A stretch of 64,000 nt of DNA from Hysterangium stoloniferum (Eukaryota; Basidiomycota; Agaricomycetes; Hysterangiales; Hysterangiaceae), in assembly GCA_015178975.1 (NCBI GenBank), contig WHVD01000140.1, positions 124,001 through 188,000 of the forward strand, in the 5' to 3' direction. The position numbers and the translations under genes are program-made. The notes under the pieces are model-generated. The model was not told where the DNA came from and ran no database searches. It was given only the letters and a program-made list of their open reading frames with translations. Below, one piece after another: positions 33,313 through 43,100 of this stretch. Position 1 is the first letter of the stretch, and each line of letters opens with the position of its first letter.

Positions 33313-33981
33313 TTAATTGCATATCGTGGTATGATGATTTGTCACAATTGGTACCTGCCAGTAATTTTTTTGTTATATTCACGCTCACATCTTGCCACCC
33401 AATTGGTAACAAGCAACTTTTATTGTGTGAGTTCGTGCGAAGATCGTCTCCAAAGCAACACGCACAAAGTGCAATGAATTTTGGATTGCACAGAATTCTA
33501 AATTTGGGAAACATCTTGTACTATTTTAAATCCATGTGCTAAATAGCTCATTTTGATGTATTCTAAAATCTGATTACTGAATTTAATTTTTAACACTTCA
33601 CTAAAGGACACATTTAGGAATAGGATTTAAATACTCCATAAAACAAGTACAAAATGTTATCTTTATTAACTTGCAAAAGTCTATCTAATTTTCAACTATT
33701 ATTTCTCTTTAATGTTGTCTCAAAATGACTCATTTATGCAGCCATAAAATGCTGATAAAAGGTCATTTTTTGGGTATATTTTGACATGCTCAATATTAAT
33801 ACTAGATGTGATATTTACTTACAAACTAAATTCAACCTAATAGTCACCTTTAGTTCCACTCTTGTGTGACCCAAAATGTCTATTTTAAGTAAGATTTAGT
33901 GCACAATAAAATTCATTTATTAAAGTTCATCTCCTTGGGAAGGATTTTGTGATGCTCCAAAAGGGGTTCACCGCAGCAGTG
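33313..33981 (-). repeat. Right terminal inverted repeat
   Basis: Pairs with 27682-28430. It ends GCAGCAGTG next to the GGT duplication. Confidence 0.85.
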
Positions 33982-33984
33982 GGT

Positions 33985-35600
33985 ATTATTTGCCCATTGT
34001 TTACAGCAAAACATCATTTGATCATGGCAGAATTCTACTTGCCAGAACAGCGCCACCTATCTTCCATACCAATACGCACGGGGAGGCATGTAAGAGCAGA
34101 TGTCCCTTTAGCCAGGTGTTAACTCGATACTGTCCTCGCCGATGCTGGAGTGGTTCGAGCAAGATCGTTAACGGACTCGATTCGCGTCACCAAATACCAG
34201 AGCACAGACGATTAGTGTAAGCCACGACCAGTGATATACATACTTCAGCTGTCCATGATGGTGTGAACTACCATGAGACTAAGTGGACGAAAACATGACG
34301 GAGGATAATGGGAAGTACATTCGTTAATCGCCATACTAACAACCTCCAATAGGCTTCACACTTGTGCCATGAGACGAAGGCCGGGCTGTGTTGAACAGTA
34401 ACTTGTGGAGTTCAAATTAGCGGCCGAGAAGTAAACAGGATGGACATACCGCATCTAACTGCTGTGCCACTACAGTGGACCATGTGCATGACTACGCCAC
34501 ATGTCAAAATATCGCGGCTCAAGAACGGTGCAGCGAGGCAGCAAGACACACCATCAGGTGTTGTGGGGCCTTGTGAAATCTTAGAGATAATTACCATACA
34601 GCGGAAGAATGACACTGAGGGATATATGTAGCACATCTTTCAAACGCAATCCATACCTGTAGAGTAGCGGTAACTGACAATATAGTTTGATGCCATAAGC
34701 TCAAGCCCAAGACGTAAGCGTGGATCTGTACATGGAGAAGGTCATGACAGCGTGGTAATCAGTCATCGACACCTTTCAAGCCCGTAGTCATTGCGTTTGA
34801 AAAGAGCCGGCTGTGGAAGCTTGGGAGATCGAGGAACTCCAATTTGGCGTATCGGTCAGTTCCTAGAATATCGGCCTCGCCGCCACTGGTCCTCAAATTT
34901 TATCGGCACACCACTTCACATTGAGCTCACAGCAGAGTACGGGGGCGAGAATAACTGACGGCAATGGGTGACAAGTAGCAAGACAAGACAGAAGTAACGA
35001 TGATCTTGTAAGGTAGAATTTGGTGGTAATCACTTGCAAAAAAATCTTATCGACCCGCTGCCAACAGCAGCTGACCATCGAGTTCCATAATATTTGCTAA
35101 TATGATGTACGCATGTTATTAAAGGGAGCGCGTTGTTCTTTCGAGCGTCACGTAGAGGAAATTGTGCTACGTTGAAAAGAAACGTCAAATAATGTGCAGT
35201 GTTCAGCTGCAATGAAAGATTGGGCGTACCGCGAGACTTCAGGGCTCCATCCCTGGAATGCGCAGCAGTGGTAGTGCTGAGATACACATTATTGATGAAT
35301 CCTATGGTCTTTCTTTGAGTACATTGGTTGAACGATGGGCTTAAGGGAAATCATAGGCGTGGGAAGTGGCTACAGGAAAAGCTTGGTGACTTGTCACGCT
35401 TATCGCTCTCAGGCTCCAGTATCGAGTGCCGCACGATCCCTGCGTGCCGGGAGTAGTTCGGCACTCAACGTCCAGCCGAGCGTATGAAGGAGTCGCACGC
35501 CTTTTGTTTCCTACGACATCTTTGTCAGTACAGTATCTAAAATTTCGCATCCTTTCACGGATTATCATTCATTAATTCTTCCTTTTATTTCACTTCGCAC
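33985..35600. other. Unassigned, CpG-rich stretch
   Basis: Higher CpG density and a more balanced base composition than the flanking transposons. ORFs are all under 90 codons and none shows a domain. The right part is probably the leader of the retroelement that starts at 35603. I could not find terminal repeats here matching 39962-40193. Confidence 0.45.
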
Positions 35601-35602
35601 TT

Positions 35603-37119
35603 ATGACGTCTGGAGCCTTGCCACAAGGGGTGTTTGCGCACTTAGGTATAAATCTGAATGGTGAGACGAACCCACCTCCCACAGGGGCACAAGTGGAAAC
35701 TGCCCCAGCGGACGCGAATCCAGGGCCGGATCCTTCATCATTACCGCTATCAGAAGGGGCTGGCACCAACTGCGATTCACAGAGGGTAGGCCAACACCCA
35801 CCACCTTCCGAGATTGAGCTACTGGATGCGCAAATAGCCCGGCTATTGGCGCACAAACATAGTCTAACAAATGAGGCTAGCCCTGGTGACCTGGACGGAC
35901 GAAGTGCAACTGAAGCAGCCCCGGCTGTGACAAGGTTGTTCCTTGATCCAGAGGCACTACAACGGGCCAGGAACATACCTTCACCCACTAGCAAGTCCCG
36001 AAGCAACAGGAAGGCCCCAATTCCTGAGATTATACCCAGGTTTAAGGCCAACCCTTTAGAGATTCGTAAGTCCACCCTTTCCTTATCTCACAGATGGACG
36101 GCCGGTCCGCATGATTTCACATGTGGACCGTCCAGACAGTCCAACGGCATTGCGGAAGGCATGTCGCAGTTCACGGACAGTGCGATGGCATTGTGGAATG
36201 CATGCCATACGCTACAGCAGTTTGACGGCATTGTGGAATGCATGCCGTGCATTGTGACAGCTTCGATTCCGTTGTGTCTATACAATCATCACGCTCATAC
36301 TCCCCCTCCCTTTTTATTTTTTCAGCAATCCCACGCAAGGTGGAGGAAGCCTTTAAGAACCTTCATTATATTCCTTACATCTCCCTCACCTCCGAGGCGT
36401 GGCGAAGAGCAGAGAAAGGAGCAGAGGAGTTTATCATTTCACCATCTGGCAGCATCATTGCCAGAGGGCTGGACCGTGAGAATGAGAAGGGCATCAGTAT
36501 AATCGACTGGTTAGCAGCAGCAATGGCGGCAGTTGACCGCACTCGAGTCCATGGTGGTGTCCAAAGAGCCAATGCGTTAGCGGCCCACCATGCGATTGTG
36601 ACGTCGATTGCGAAGTCACATAGTTGGGATGTTGCCATGGACTATGACATTCAACAACGGGAGGCGGCTGCCCGCAACTTGTCTCATGACTTAGGCTGTT
36701 TAGATCCCGAGGCGCTGACAATCATATCGACTCGAACAGCACTTCGGTCAGCAAAGGTGTCCCAGACCTCAATGGCACCACCCAAGCGCTCATGGCCAGC
36801 AGAGCCCCCCTCCCCAGCCGGATCTCCACAAAAGAGACCGCACACTGACAGGGACTCCTCACATTGTTTTCGATGTGGAGTCCAAGGCCACCTGCCCGCT
36901 GACTGCCAATCAAAGCGTACTACGGCAGGAAAGAATCCCGCCTCAATCGCACGAGGAGCCAAAAATAAACACGCCCTCACAGCCCCTGATGGCAAGCAGT
37001 TTTGTTTCGGCTGGGCACTTGAATCTCAGTGCAGGTGGGGCACCAACTGCACCAACACCCACATGTGTAGCATCTGCTTCGAGGATACCCACGGAGCAGG
37101 AGCCTGCAGGAAGCTCTGA
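35603..37119 (+). CDS. Gag-like protein of the YR retroelement (one intron)
   Basis: Exon 1 is 35603-36065; a 260-bp intron spans 36066-36325 (GTAAGT...TTTTTTCAG); exon 2 is 36326-37119. The join restores one frame (NPLEI-PIPRKVEEAF) of about 418 residues. The N-terminal third is Pro/Ala-rich and ends with a region before the intron (PEIIPRFKANPLEI). The middle is helical (EEAFKNLHYIPYISLT, IIDWLAAAMAAVDR). The C-terminus has three Cys/His clusters: CFRCGVQGHLPADC (CCHC), C-x8-C-x5-C-x3-H (CCCH, starting FCFGWALESQC) and CSICFEDTHGAGAC (CCHC). Such clusters bind element RNA. The intron contains imperfect repeats of 'ggcattgtggaatgcatgcc'. ATG at 35603 is the first in frame. Confidence 0.75.
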
Positions 37120-37136
37120 CCCAAGACGGGTCACAA

Positions 37137-38759
37137 TGCCGCTCGACCCTGTCGGTGTGGCACGTATATTGAGTAAATATGGTATATTGCAAGACTGGCA
37201 GAATATTATAGCAGGTTTGAATAATGGATTTGACATCGGACTGAAAGAGCACATATCACGTACAGCCATTTTTCGAAAATCACAGATCTTCCTTAGTGGA
37301 CACAGAATTTATAACCAAGTATATAGCAAGTGAACAAAAGATTGGCCGCTACTCCAGGGGCTTTACGCCAGAGGAACTGGAGCAAGCCATAGGACCATTT
37401 CAGACATCTCCCCTGGGGCTGATCCCAAAACCGAATTCAAGCAGGTACCGCATGATACAGGACCTATCATTTCCCCGAGACGACCCGATACATTCCTCCA
37501 TAAACAGTTGCATAAATCCCGACGACTTCCCAACAGAATGGGGTACCTTTGCAGATGCAGCGGCATTGATATTATCTCTGCCAGAAGGTTCCATGGCCGC
37601 CACCTTCGACATTTCCGCAGCTTACCGGATGACACCCATACGACCAGATCAGCAGAATGCATGCTGCGTCTTCTGGGATGGCCTAGTATACGTCGATCGG
37701 GCGGTCGCATTTGGCTTAGCCTCGAGTGCAGGTGTATTCGGGAGTATTGCAGATATGCTGATTGCTTTATACCGAAAGGCAGGCTTCGGGTGGTTGCTAA
37801 AGTGGGTCGACGATTTCCTGGCCATTCGTTTGCCAGGGCAGGTTTGGACAGAAGACGACTTCATTGCATTGACAGCACAATTTTGTGTACCCTGGAGCGA
37901 GAGCAAAACAAGACCTTTTTCATCAGTACAGAAATACATAGGCTTCATATGGGACTTGGATGCCAAAACTGTAGCAATGCCGAAGGAGAAACTCGAGGTG
38001 ACACTGGAGCTAGTCAAGTGATGGGCCCAGGAGGAGCATCGATTCTCAGCAAACGAGGCGGAGAGGCTACATGGGAAGTTGGTCCACGTGGCGTCCATCT
38101 TCCCATGGATAAAACCTTTTCTACGCTCTATAACCGCATTCGCACGTGGTTTCACTTCGCGAAGAGCATCATTCCCCCCAAGCCCAGCATTGCAAGCAGA
38201 TATGTCATGGGTTTACTTCATATTGCGGCACTTGCCAAACGAGCTCCCCATCGCATCAGTGGATCTGATCGACATAGGATGGTGGGGGGATGCCAGTACA
38301 TCATTCAGATTGGGCATCATAGTCGGCACCCAGTGGGCAGTGTGGAAGTGGGCCTCTGGTTTCGAAGTGGGCCCACATCGCCAATGCAACATTGGATGGG
38401 CAGAAGCAGTCGCTGTAGAGTTGGGGCTGAGGATGGCATTACAGTCTGGGGCGATGCATCGATGCAACCAGTCCGATTCAGTTTTCTTGGTGCGTTCGGA
38501 CAACAGTGGTGTCGTTGCAGTGGTGAACAAAGGCCGGTCACGCAACAAGGAGACAAACATGATTCTAAAAGAAATTTACAAACTGTTAGCCACGAATCGA
38601 ATACAACTAAGAGCCGAATTCGTACCATCCAGAGAGAACATCGCAGATGCCCTTTCCCGAGGCCATATCACTGACTTCCTCAAAGGCTTCCCCGGAATAC
38701 AATCACGGGCCACATTAGACATCCCCAACCATTTGTTACACCGGATCCAATCACCGTAG
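37137..38759 (+). pseudogene. Reverse transcriptase and RNase H of the YR retroelement
   Basis: Begins MPLDPVGVARILSKYGIL in the frame overlapping the end of gag. It shifts at a T-run near 37268 into FFENHRSSLVDTEFITKYI. RT motifs follow: SPLGLIPKPNSSRYRMIQDLSF, AATFDISAAYRMTPI, FGLASSAGVFG and the catalytic KWVDDFLAI (VDD replaces the usual YxDD, as in relatives). RNase H follows: DIGWWGDAST, AEAVAVELGL, VRSDNSGVVAVVNKG and RENIADALSRG. One TGA at 38019-38021 (ELVK*WAQEEHRF) interrupts; CGA is the likely ancestor. With two lesions in about 540 codons it is nearly intact. It copies element RNA to cDNA. Confidence 0.85.
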
Positions 38760-39961
38760 CACCTGCAAGGGTGTCAGCACCCTTCGCCTCATCATTGCAG
38801 ACATTACCAGCTGGACAATTGCACCTCGTTTCATCAGTACTGAGGCCTCCATGCAGAGCTAAAGAGAGACTCTTCAGGTGGAAAGGAATCAACACACCGC
38901 CTCCATCCACTGTACAGCACCCGGTACTGCAGTTACTAGCGTCCATAGCCTCTGAAGCATCACTGCGGGATGCAAATAGCTACGGATCAGGTCTCCGCAA
39001 GTTCCATGTATTTTGTGATATCTTCTCTGTAGCTGAATCGGAAAGATTGCCGGCATCCTTCTCAATTTTACATTCTTTCGCACTTTGGGTGGCAGCGGAC
39101 TCATCATTGCTCAGTCAGGAGCTAACTGCTGGGATAGCATTTGAGACTGTGTCAGTTGGAGTTACTCGGAAATACCTAGCGGTGGTTAGAGCATGGCACA
39201 TAGCTCAAGGTTGGCCCCCACCCCTGTCAGATGACGAACAAACGAGAATTGAATGGTCACTAAGGGGGCTAGAGAACTTACAAGGCAATACACGAAAACG
39301 GCCCCCACGTCCACCGATAAAATTAAAGATGCTACTCGCGTTGAAGGCGTCATTGGATTTGAACAACTCCTTTGATGCCTGTGTATGGGCCATATCTACG
39401 TGCGCCTTTTGGGGTTTAATGCGTTTCGGGGAGGTCACAGTATCATCCAGAACACAGTTTGATGGCAAAAAGCATTTGAAGTGGAAGGACGTCCTAATTA
39501 GCCATGACAATGATGGCAGGAGGTATGCACGTTTGGACTTACCTGCAGCTAAAATGGCCAAATCTGGTGTAACCCAAGCAGTATACCTAACAGATCAGCA
39601 AGGGACATGCCCAATAGACGCACTAATCAATTTATCGAAAGTCGTACCAGCCGGACCGGAAGAACCACTGTTTTGTTGGCTAGACGACAGAGGTGCAGTA
39701 AGACCGATAGTCAAAAAAACTGCACTCGAACGAATAAATCTCATTCTTAACGCATGGGGATGGGGAACAACCTTCGGACATTCATTTCGTATTGGCGGCG
39801 CATCTTTCTTTCTAGCGCAAGGAGTTGATCCTGAGATCGTGAGATTAGCAGGCAGATGGAAGTCATTAGCATATGAAACATACATCAGGGCCTTTGAACA
39901 GATAGCATCACGGCATTTGGAGAACCTTTCAACAAGGAATGCAACTGCCTTGGTTGGGTAG
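38675..39961 (+). CDS. Tyrosine recombinase of the YR retroelement
   Basis: Open from 38675 to a stop at 39961, about 428 codons, overlapping the RT-RNase H end by about 85 nt in the -1 frame. There is no ATG at the start, so expression by frameshift or a spliced RNA is likely. The N-terminal SAM-like core-binding part (SYGSGLRKFHVFCDIF...VTRKYLAVVRAWH) precedes the catalytic domain: Arg in FWGLMRFGEVT, the H-x-x-R box in GHSFRIGGASFF, then GRWKSLAYETYIR with the nucleophilic Tyr. All expected catalytic residues are visible and no stops occur. It integrates a circular cDNA by strand exchange instead of a DDE integrase. Confidence 0.87.
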   Translation, partial: LPQRLPRNTITGHIRHPQPFVTPDPITVAPARVSAPFASSLQTLPAGQLHLVSSVLRPPCRAKERLFRWKGINTPPPSTVQHPVLQLLASIASEASLRDANSYGSGLRKFHVFCDIFSVAESERLPASFSILHSFALWVAADSSLLSQELTAGIAFETVSVGVTRKYLAVVRAWHIAQGWPPPLSDDEQTRIEWSLRGLENLQGNTRKRPPRPPIKLKMLLALKASLDLNNSFDACVWAISTCAFWGLMRFGEVTVSSRTQFDGKKHLKWKDVLISHDNDGRRYARLDLPAAKMAKSGVTQAVYLTDQQGTCPIDALINLSKVVPAGPEEPLFCWLDDRGAVRPIVKKTALERINLILNAWGWGTTFGHSFRIGGASFFLAQGVDPEIVRLAGRWKSLAYETYIRAFEQIASRHLENLSTRNATALVG

Positions 39962-40064
39962 GCGGCGTAGCCTCGCTGCGTTTGGCAGGCAGTTGTTCTT
40001 TGTGGGTGAGCGGCGAGTCTTCCCACGCATACGCGGAGAGCTAAGCTCTCCCCCTACCCAACCA
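39951..40064. repeat. Inverted repeat at the 3' end of the YR element
   Basis: Perfect 12-bp arms TGGTTGGGTAGG (39951-39962) and CCTACCCAACCA (40053-40064). They enclose a second palindrome GGAGAGCTAAGCTCTCC (40035-40051). It overlaps the stop codon of the recombinase ORF. It may be a terminal recombination site or an RNA 3' end structure. Confidence 0.75.
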
Positions 40065-40193
40065 TACAGCTCTCTGCTCTCATCACGACACATAGACGAA
40101 GCTGGATACACCGTTAGGGCAGTGCTTCCCCTTTTAAGCTCCGCCATTGTGCTTGTACACCAACATCCCTCACTACGAGCAAATTTCCAAACA

Positions 40194-43100
40194 ATGATTC
40201 CTATCTCTAATCGTCTGAAACGACCTTTTGATTTGTGCTCTGAAGAGTCAGAACCTCTGGGTTCTTCTCCGCAGCAGTTACGGTCTAACGGTTCCTTATC
40301 GCCTTCAGTCGGACTAGTACGTGATACATTCCAATCCAACCCTCAAGAACAAAGCCGCTCTCAGGGTTTCGGCATCAAGGAGCTTTCACCAGGTATTTCT
40401 CTGATAATCGAGTAAGCAATCAAATATCAAATTCTATTGTCCACCGAGACTCACTCGTCTTTTACAGCATCGTTGCCATCCACGGGTTGGATGGACATCG
40501 TGAAGCATCGTGGACAACAGACAATGGTAGTCTTTGGCTTCGCGATTTCTTACCGCAGGATGTACCTTCCGCCAGGATTTTGACGTATGGCTATGATGCC
40601 TACACCCAGAGCGCGGCTGCATTATCGACGCAGACATTGGATGGTCACGCAGAGAGCTTTCTTGCACGCTTGGCTTCTTTCAGACGAATTTCAGATACTA
40701 CGGTTTGTACAATTCGTATGTAGCGAACTTGTGATTTCCTCATAGGAAGTACCTCAGAAACGGCCTATCATCTTCATTGCACACAGCCTTGGAGGGATTA
40801 TTCTCAAACACGTGGGTTGATTTCTGTCATATCTGCCTGGCTGCAATTGAATGTTGATGCCTGTCAGGCTTTGATACAAGCCAGTCAGGCGCACAAAGAT
40901 CACCTAGTTGAACACAGATGGATAGCCTTGTCTACATATGGCATTCTATTCCTTGGCACACCACATCAAGGCGCCCCTGCCATTGCCAACCCTGCTAATC
41001 AATTGCTGAAATTTGCATTGCTATCCAGCAGAACTAATAATGTATTATTGAAGCACTTGATCTCCAACTCTGAGTGGCTGCAGCAGCAATTGACTTATTA
41101 CAATGCAATAAGTGCAAATTTCTATACCAAATTCTTTCATGAAACTTTGCCAACTGTTCTGTCTGATAAAAGTTCACAAATTGTGAGTTTGTGTGCTCAT
41201 GGCCCATGTAATAGACTTACAGTGCCTTTCCAAGATTGTTCCTAAACCATCTGCTGTAATCCCAGGTGCTGTTAATATGGAGGCAATAGGCATGTCTAAG
41301 GATCATAATGGGATGATCAAATTTGCATCTCAAAGTGATGATGACTTCATTTTTATATCAGCGACCATACAAGATATGATTAGGAGAGCCCCACTCCCAA
41401 TCCAACTCCGGTGGTCTAAGTTTGAGTATGCTGGTGAGAAATGTCTATTAAATACTGTACATATTGATATCATTTAGCACAATAGAGGTGGAGTCCACAA
41501 GAATGATATATAGGCCCAAACTCCGCCCTAGTCCAAGGTTCTTGGGACAGGAGGGATATCTTAAAATACTGAGGAAATTCTTTGCCTCTGATAATCCTCA
41601 ACCATGGAGGCACTTTCTTTTATATGGGATGGCAGGGGTTGGGAAAACTCAGATATGTTTGAAATTTATTGAAGAGGTGCTGGCCAATGACTAGTAAGTA
41701 ACAAGCCATTTCAATGAGTCTGCTCTGTAGATTCTGATTGATAAATCAGTAACTATTGGAAAATTATCTGGATTGATGCCACAAACACAGTGACCTTACA
41801 GAATAGTTTGGCCAGTATTGCAGATGATCCTGAAGTTAAACCACAAGGTGTTGAAAGGTCTAGTGATGCAATTCTGGAATGGTTGTCTCATAATAGCAAG
41901 AAGTGGCTCCTTATCTTTGATAATGCTGATGGGATGGATGATGAAATCCTTTAATATTTGGACCAAATCAGGTTGATTCATGCTCTGATTACAAGCCGGA
42001 GTCTTGTTCTTATGGCCCATGTACAATCATTCCTTGAAATTCTACCAATGGATCAAGGCAGTGCTATTTCTCTATTTGAGATTGCAGCAAGGCTTCCAAA
42101 AGACTCTGATCCTACAATGATTACAACATGCAAACATATTGTAGATGCCTTGGGCTCCTTGCCCCTTGCTGTGGACATTGCAGGAGCAACAATATCTCTG
42201 GGATTGTGTACACGTTATGATTATTTGAAAATGTACCAAATACAGACAACAAACTTGCTGGATGCTGACCATCCTTCTCTGAAAGGAGCATCAAGATATA
42301 ACTATACTGTGTATAGTGCTTTGAATATCTCATATAATCTCATTGAAACATCAGTGACCTTTTCTAAAGCTGCACATGATGCTCTATTCATTCTCAAAGT
42401 GTTAGGTTTTTTTCACCATCAAAATATCACAGAAAAAATATTTAAACAAGCTGCAGAGTCAGTTCCCCCAGTTATATATGATGAACAATTGCAAACCACA
42501 ACATCTGATCTTCCCACTCATTTACTTAAATGCAATGAGAATGGGGAATGGACAAACATGGAATTTAGACAGGCAATGCAAGTATTATGTGATTATTCCT
42601 TGTTATCCAAGGGTGATGATACACATAGGTCTCTTTCCTGGACAATGCATCCTGTGATTCATGCATGGAGTAGAGACAGAGCTTTGAGAAATGGTAATTC
42701 TCTGTACATATGCACAGCAAGAGCTCTCTTAGTAGGAGCTATTCCAAGTGGAGGTACTTTGGAGGATATTGTAGGGCAACGAAACCTTTTGCTCCATATT
42801 CTGGAATTTAGAAGCAGAAGCTGTGGTGGGAAGGATCTAAGAGTCTATTATGATGACATGTTTGACAAATTTTCAATGACTTTGAGTGAATTTGGACACT
42901 GGGACATTGCAAAAAATATGCAAGATGTGTTATTAACAAAGAGGAACAATGTCCTGGGTGCAGAGCACTCTGAAACTCTTTTGGCCAAGGTTAATCTTGC
43001 AAGTACCTACTATTATCTGGGAAGGCTCAAGGAGGCAGAGGTGCTGGATTGTCAGGTATTGGAAGCCCAACAGCTCATACTAGGATCAGAGCACCCTGAC

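Larger units (their letters stand above)
27682..33981. mobile_element. CACTA-like DNA transposon (6.3 kb) with long inverted repeats
   Basis: The ends are CACTGCTGCAGTGAACCCC and its near-exact complement (33963-33981), flanked by GGT on both sides (27679-27681, 33982-33984), a 3-bp duplication. The arms run inward for over 700 bp with only scattered differences, then reach tandem subterminal repeats. CACTR ends, a 3-bp TSD and subterminal arrays are the established signature of CACTA/EnSpm elements. The internal genes do not show a transposase I can name, so the superfamily is inferred from the ends only. Confidence 0.75.
35603..40064 (+). mobile_element. Tyrosine-recombinase retrotransposon (DIRS/Ngaro type)
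   Basis: Gag-like protein, RT-RNase H and a tyrosine recombinase follow in order on one strand, with no integrase or LTRs. This defines the YR retrotransposon order (DIRS/Ngaro). CpGs are largely retained and each frame has at most a couple of lesions, so it is comparatively young. The outer limits are uncertain; a 12-bp inverted repeat (39951-39962 with 40053-40064) may mark the 3' end. Confidence 0.85.

Noticed and set aside
35603-36502. Single 299-codon ORF without an intron
   Set aside because: After codon 154 the sequence is low-complexity and unrelated. Using GTAAGT at 36066 and the CAG at 36325 joins two gag-like frames exactly.
41952-41954. In-frame TAA explained by an extra intron
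   Set aside because: No GT donor lies close upstream that would spare Walker B. The nearest possible donor would delete the LLIFDNAD motif.
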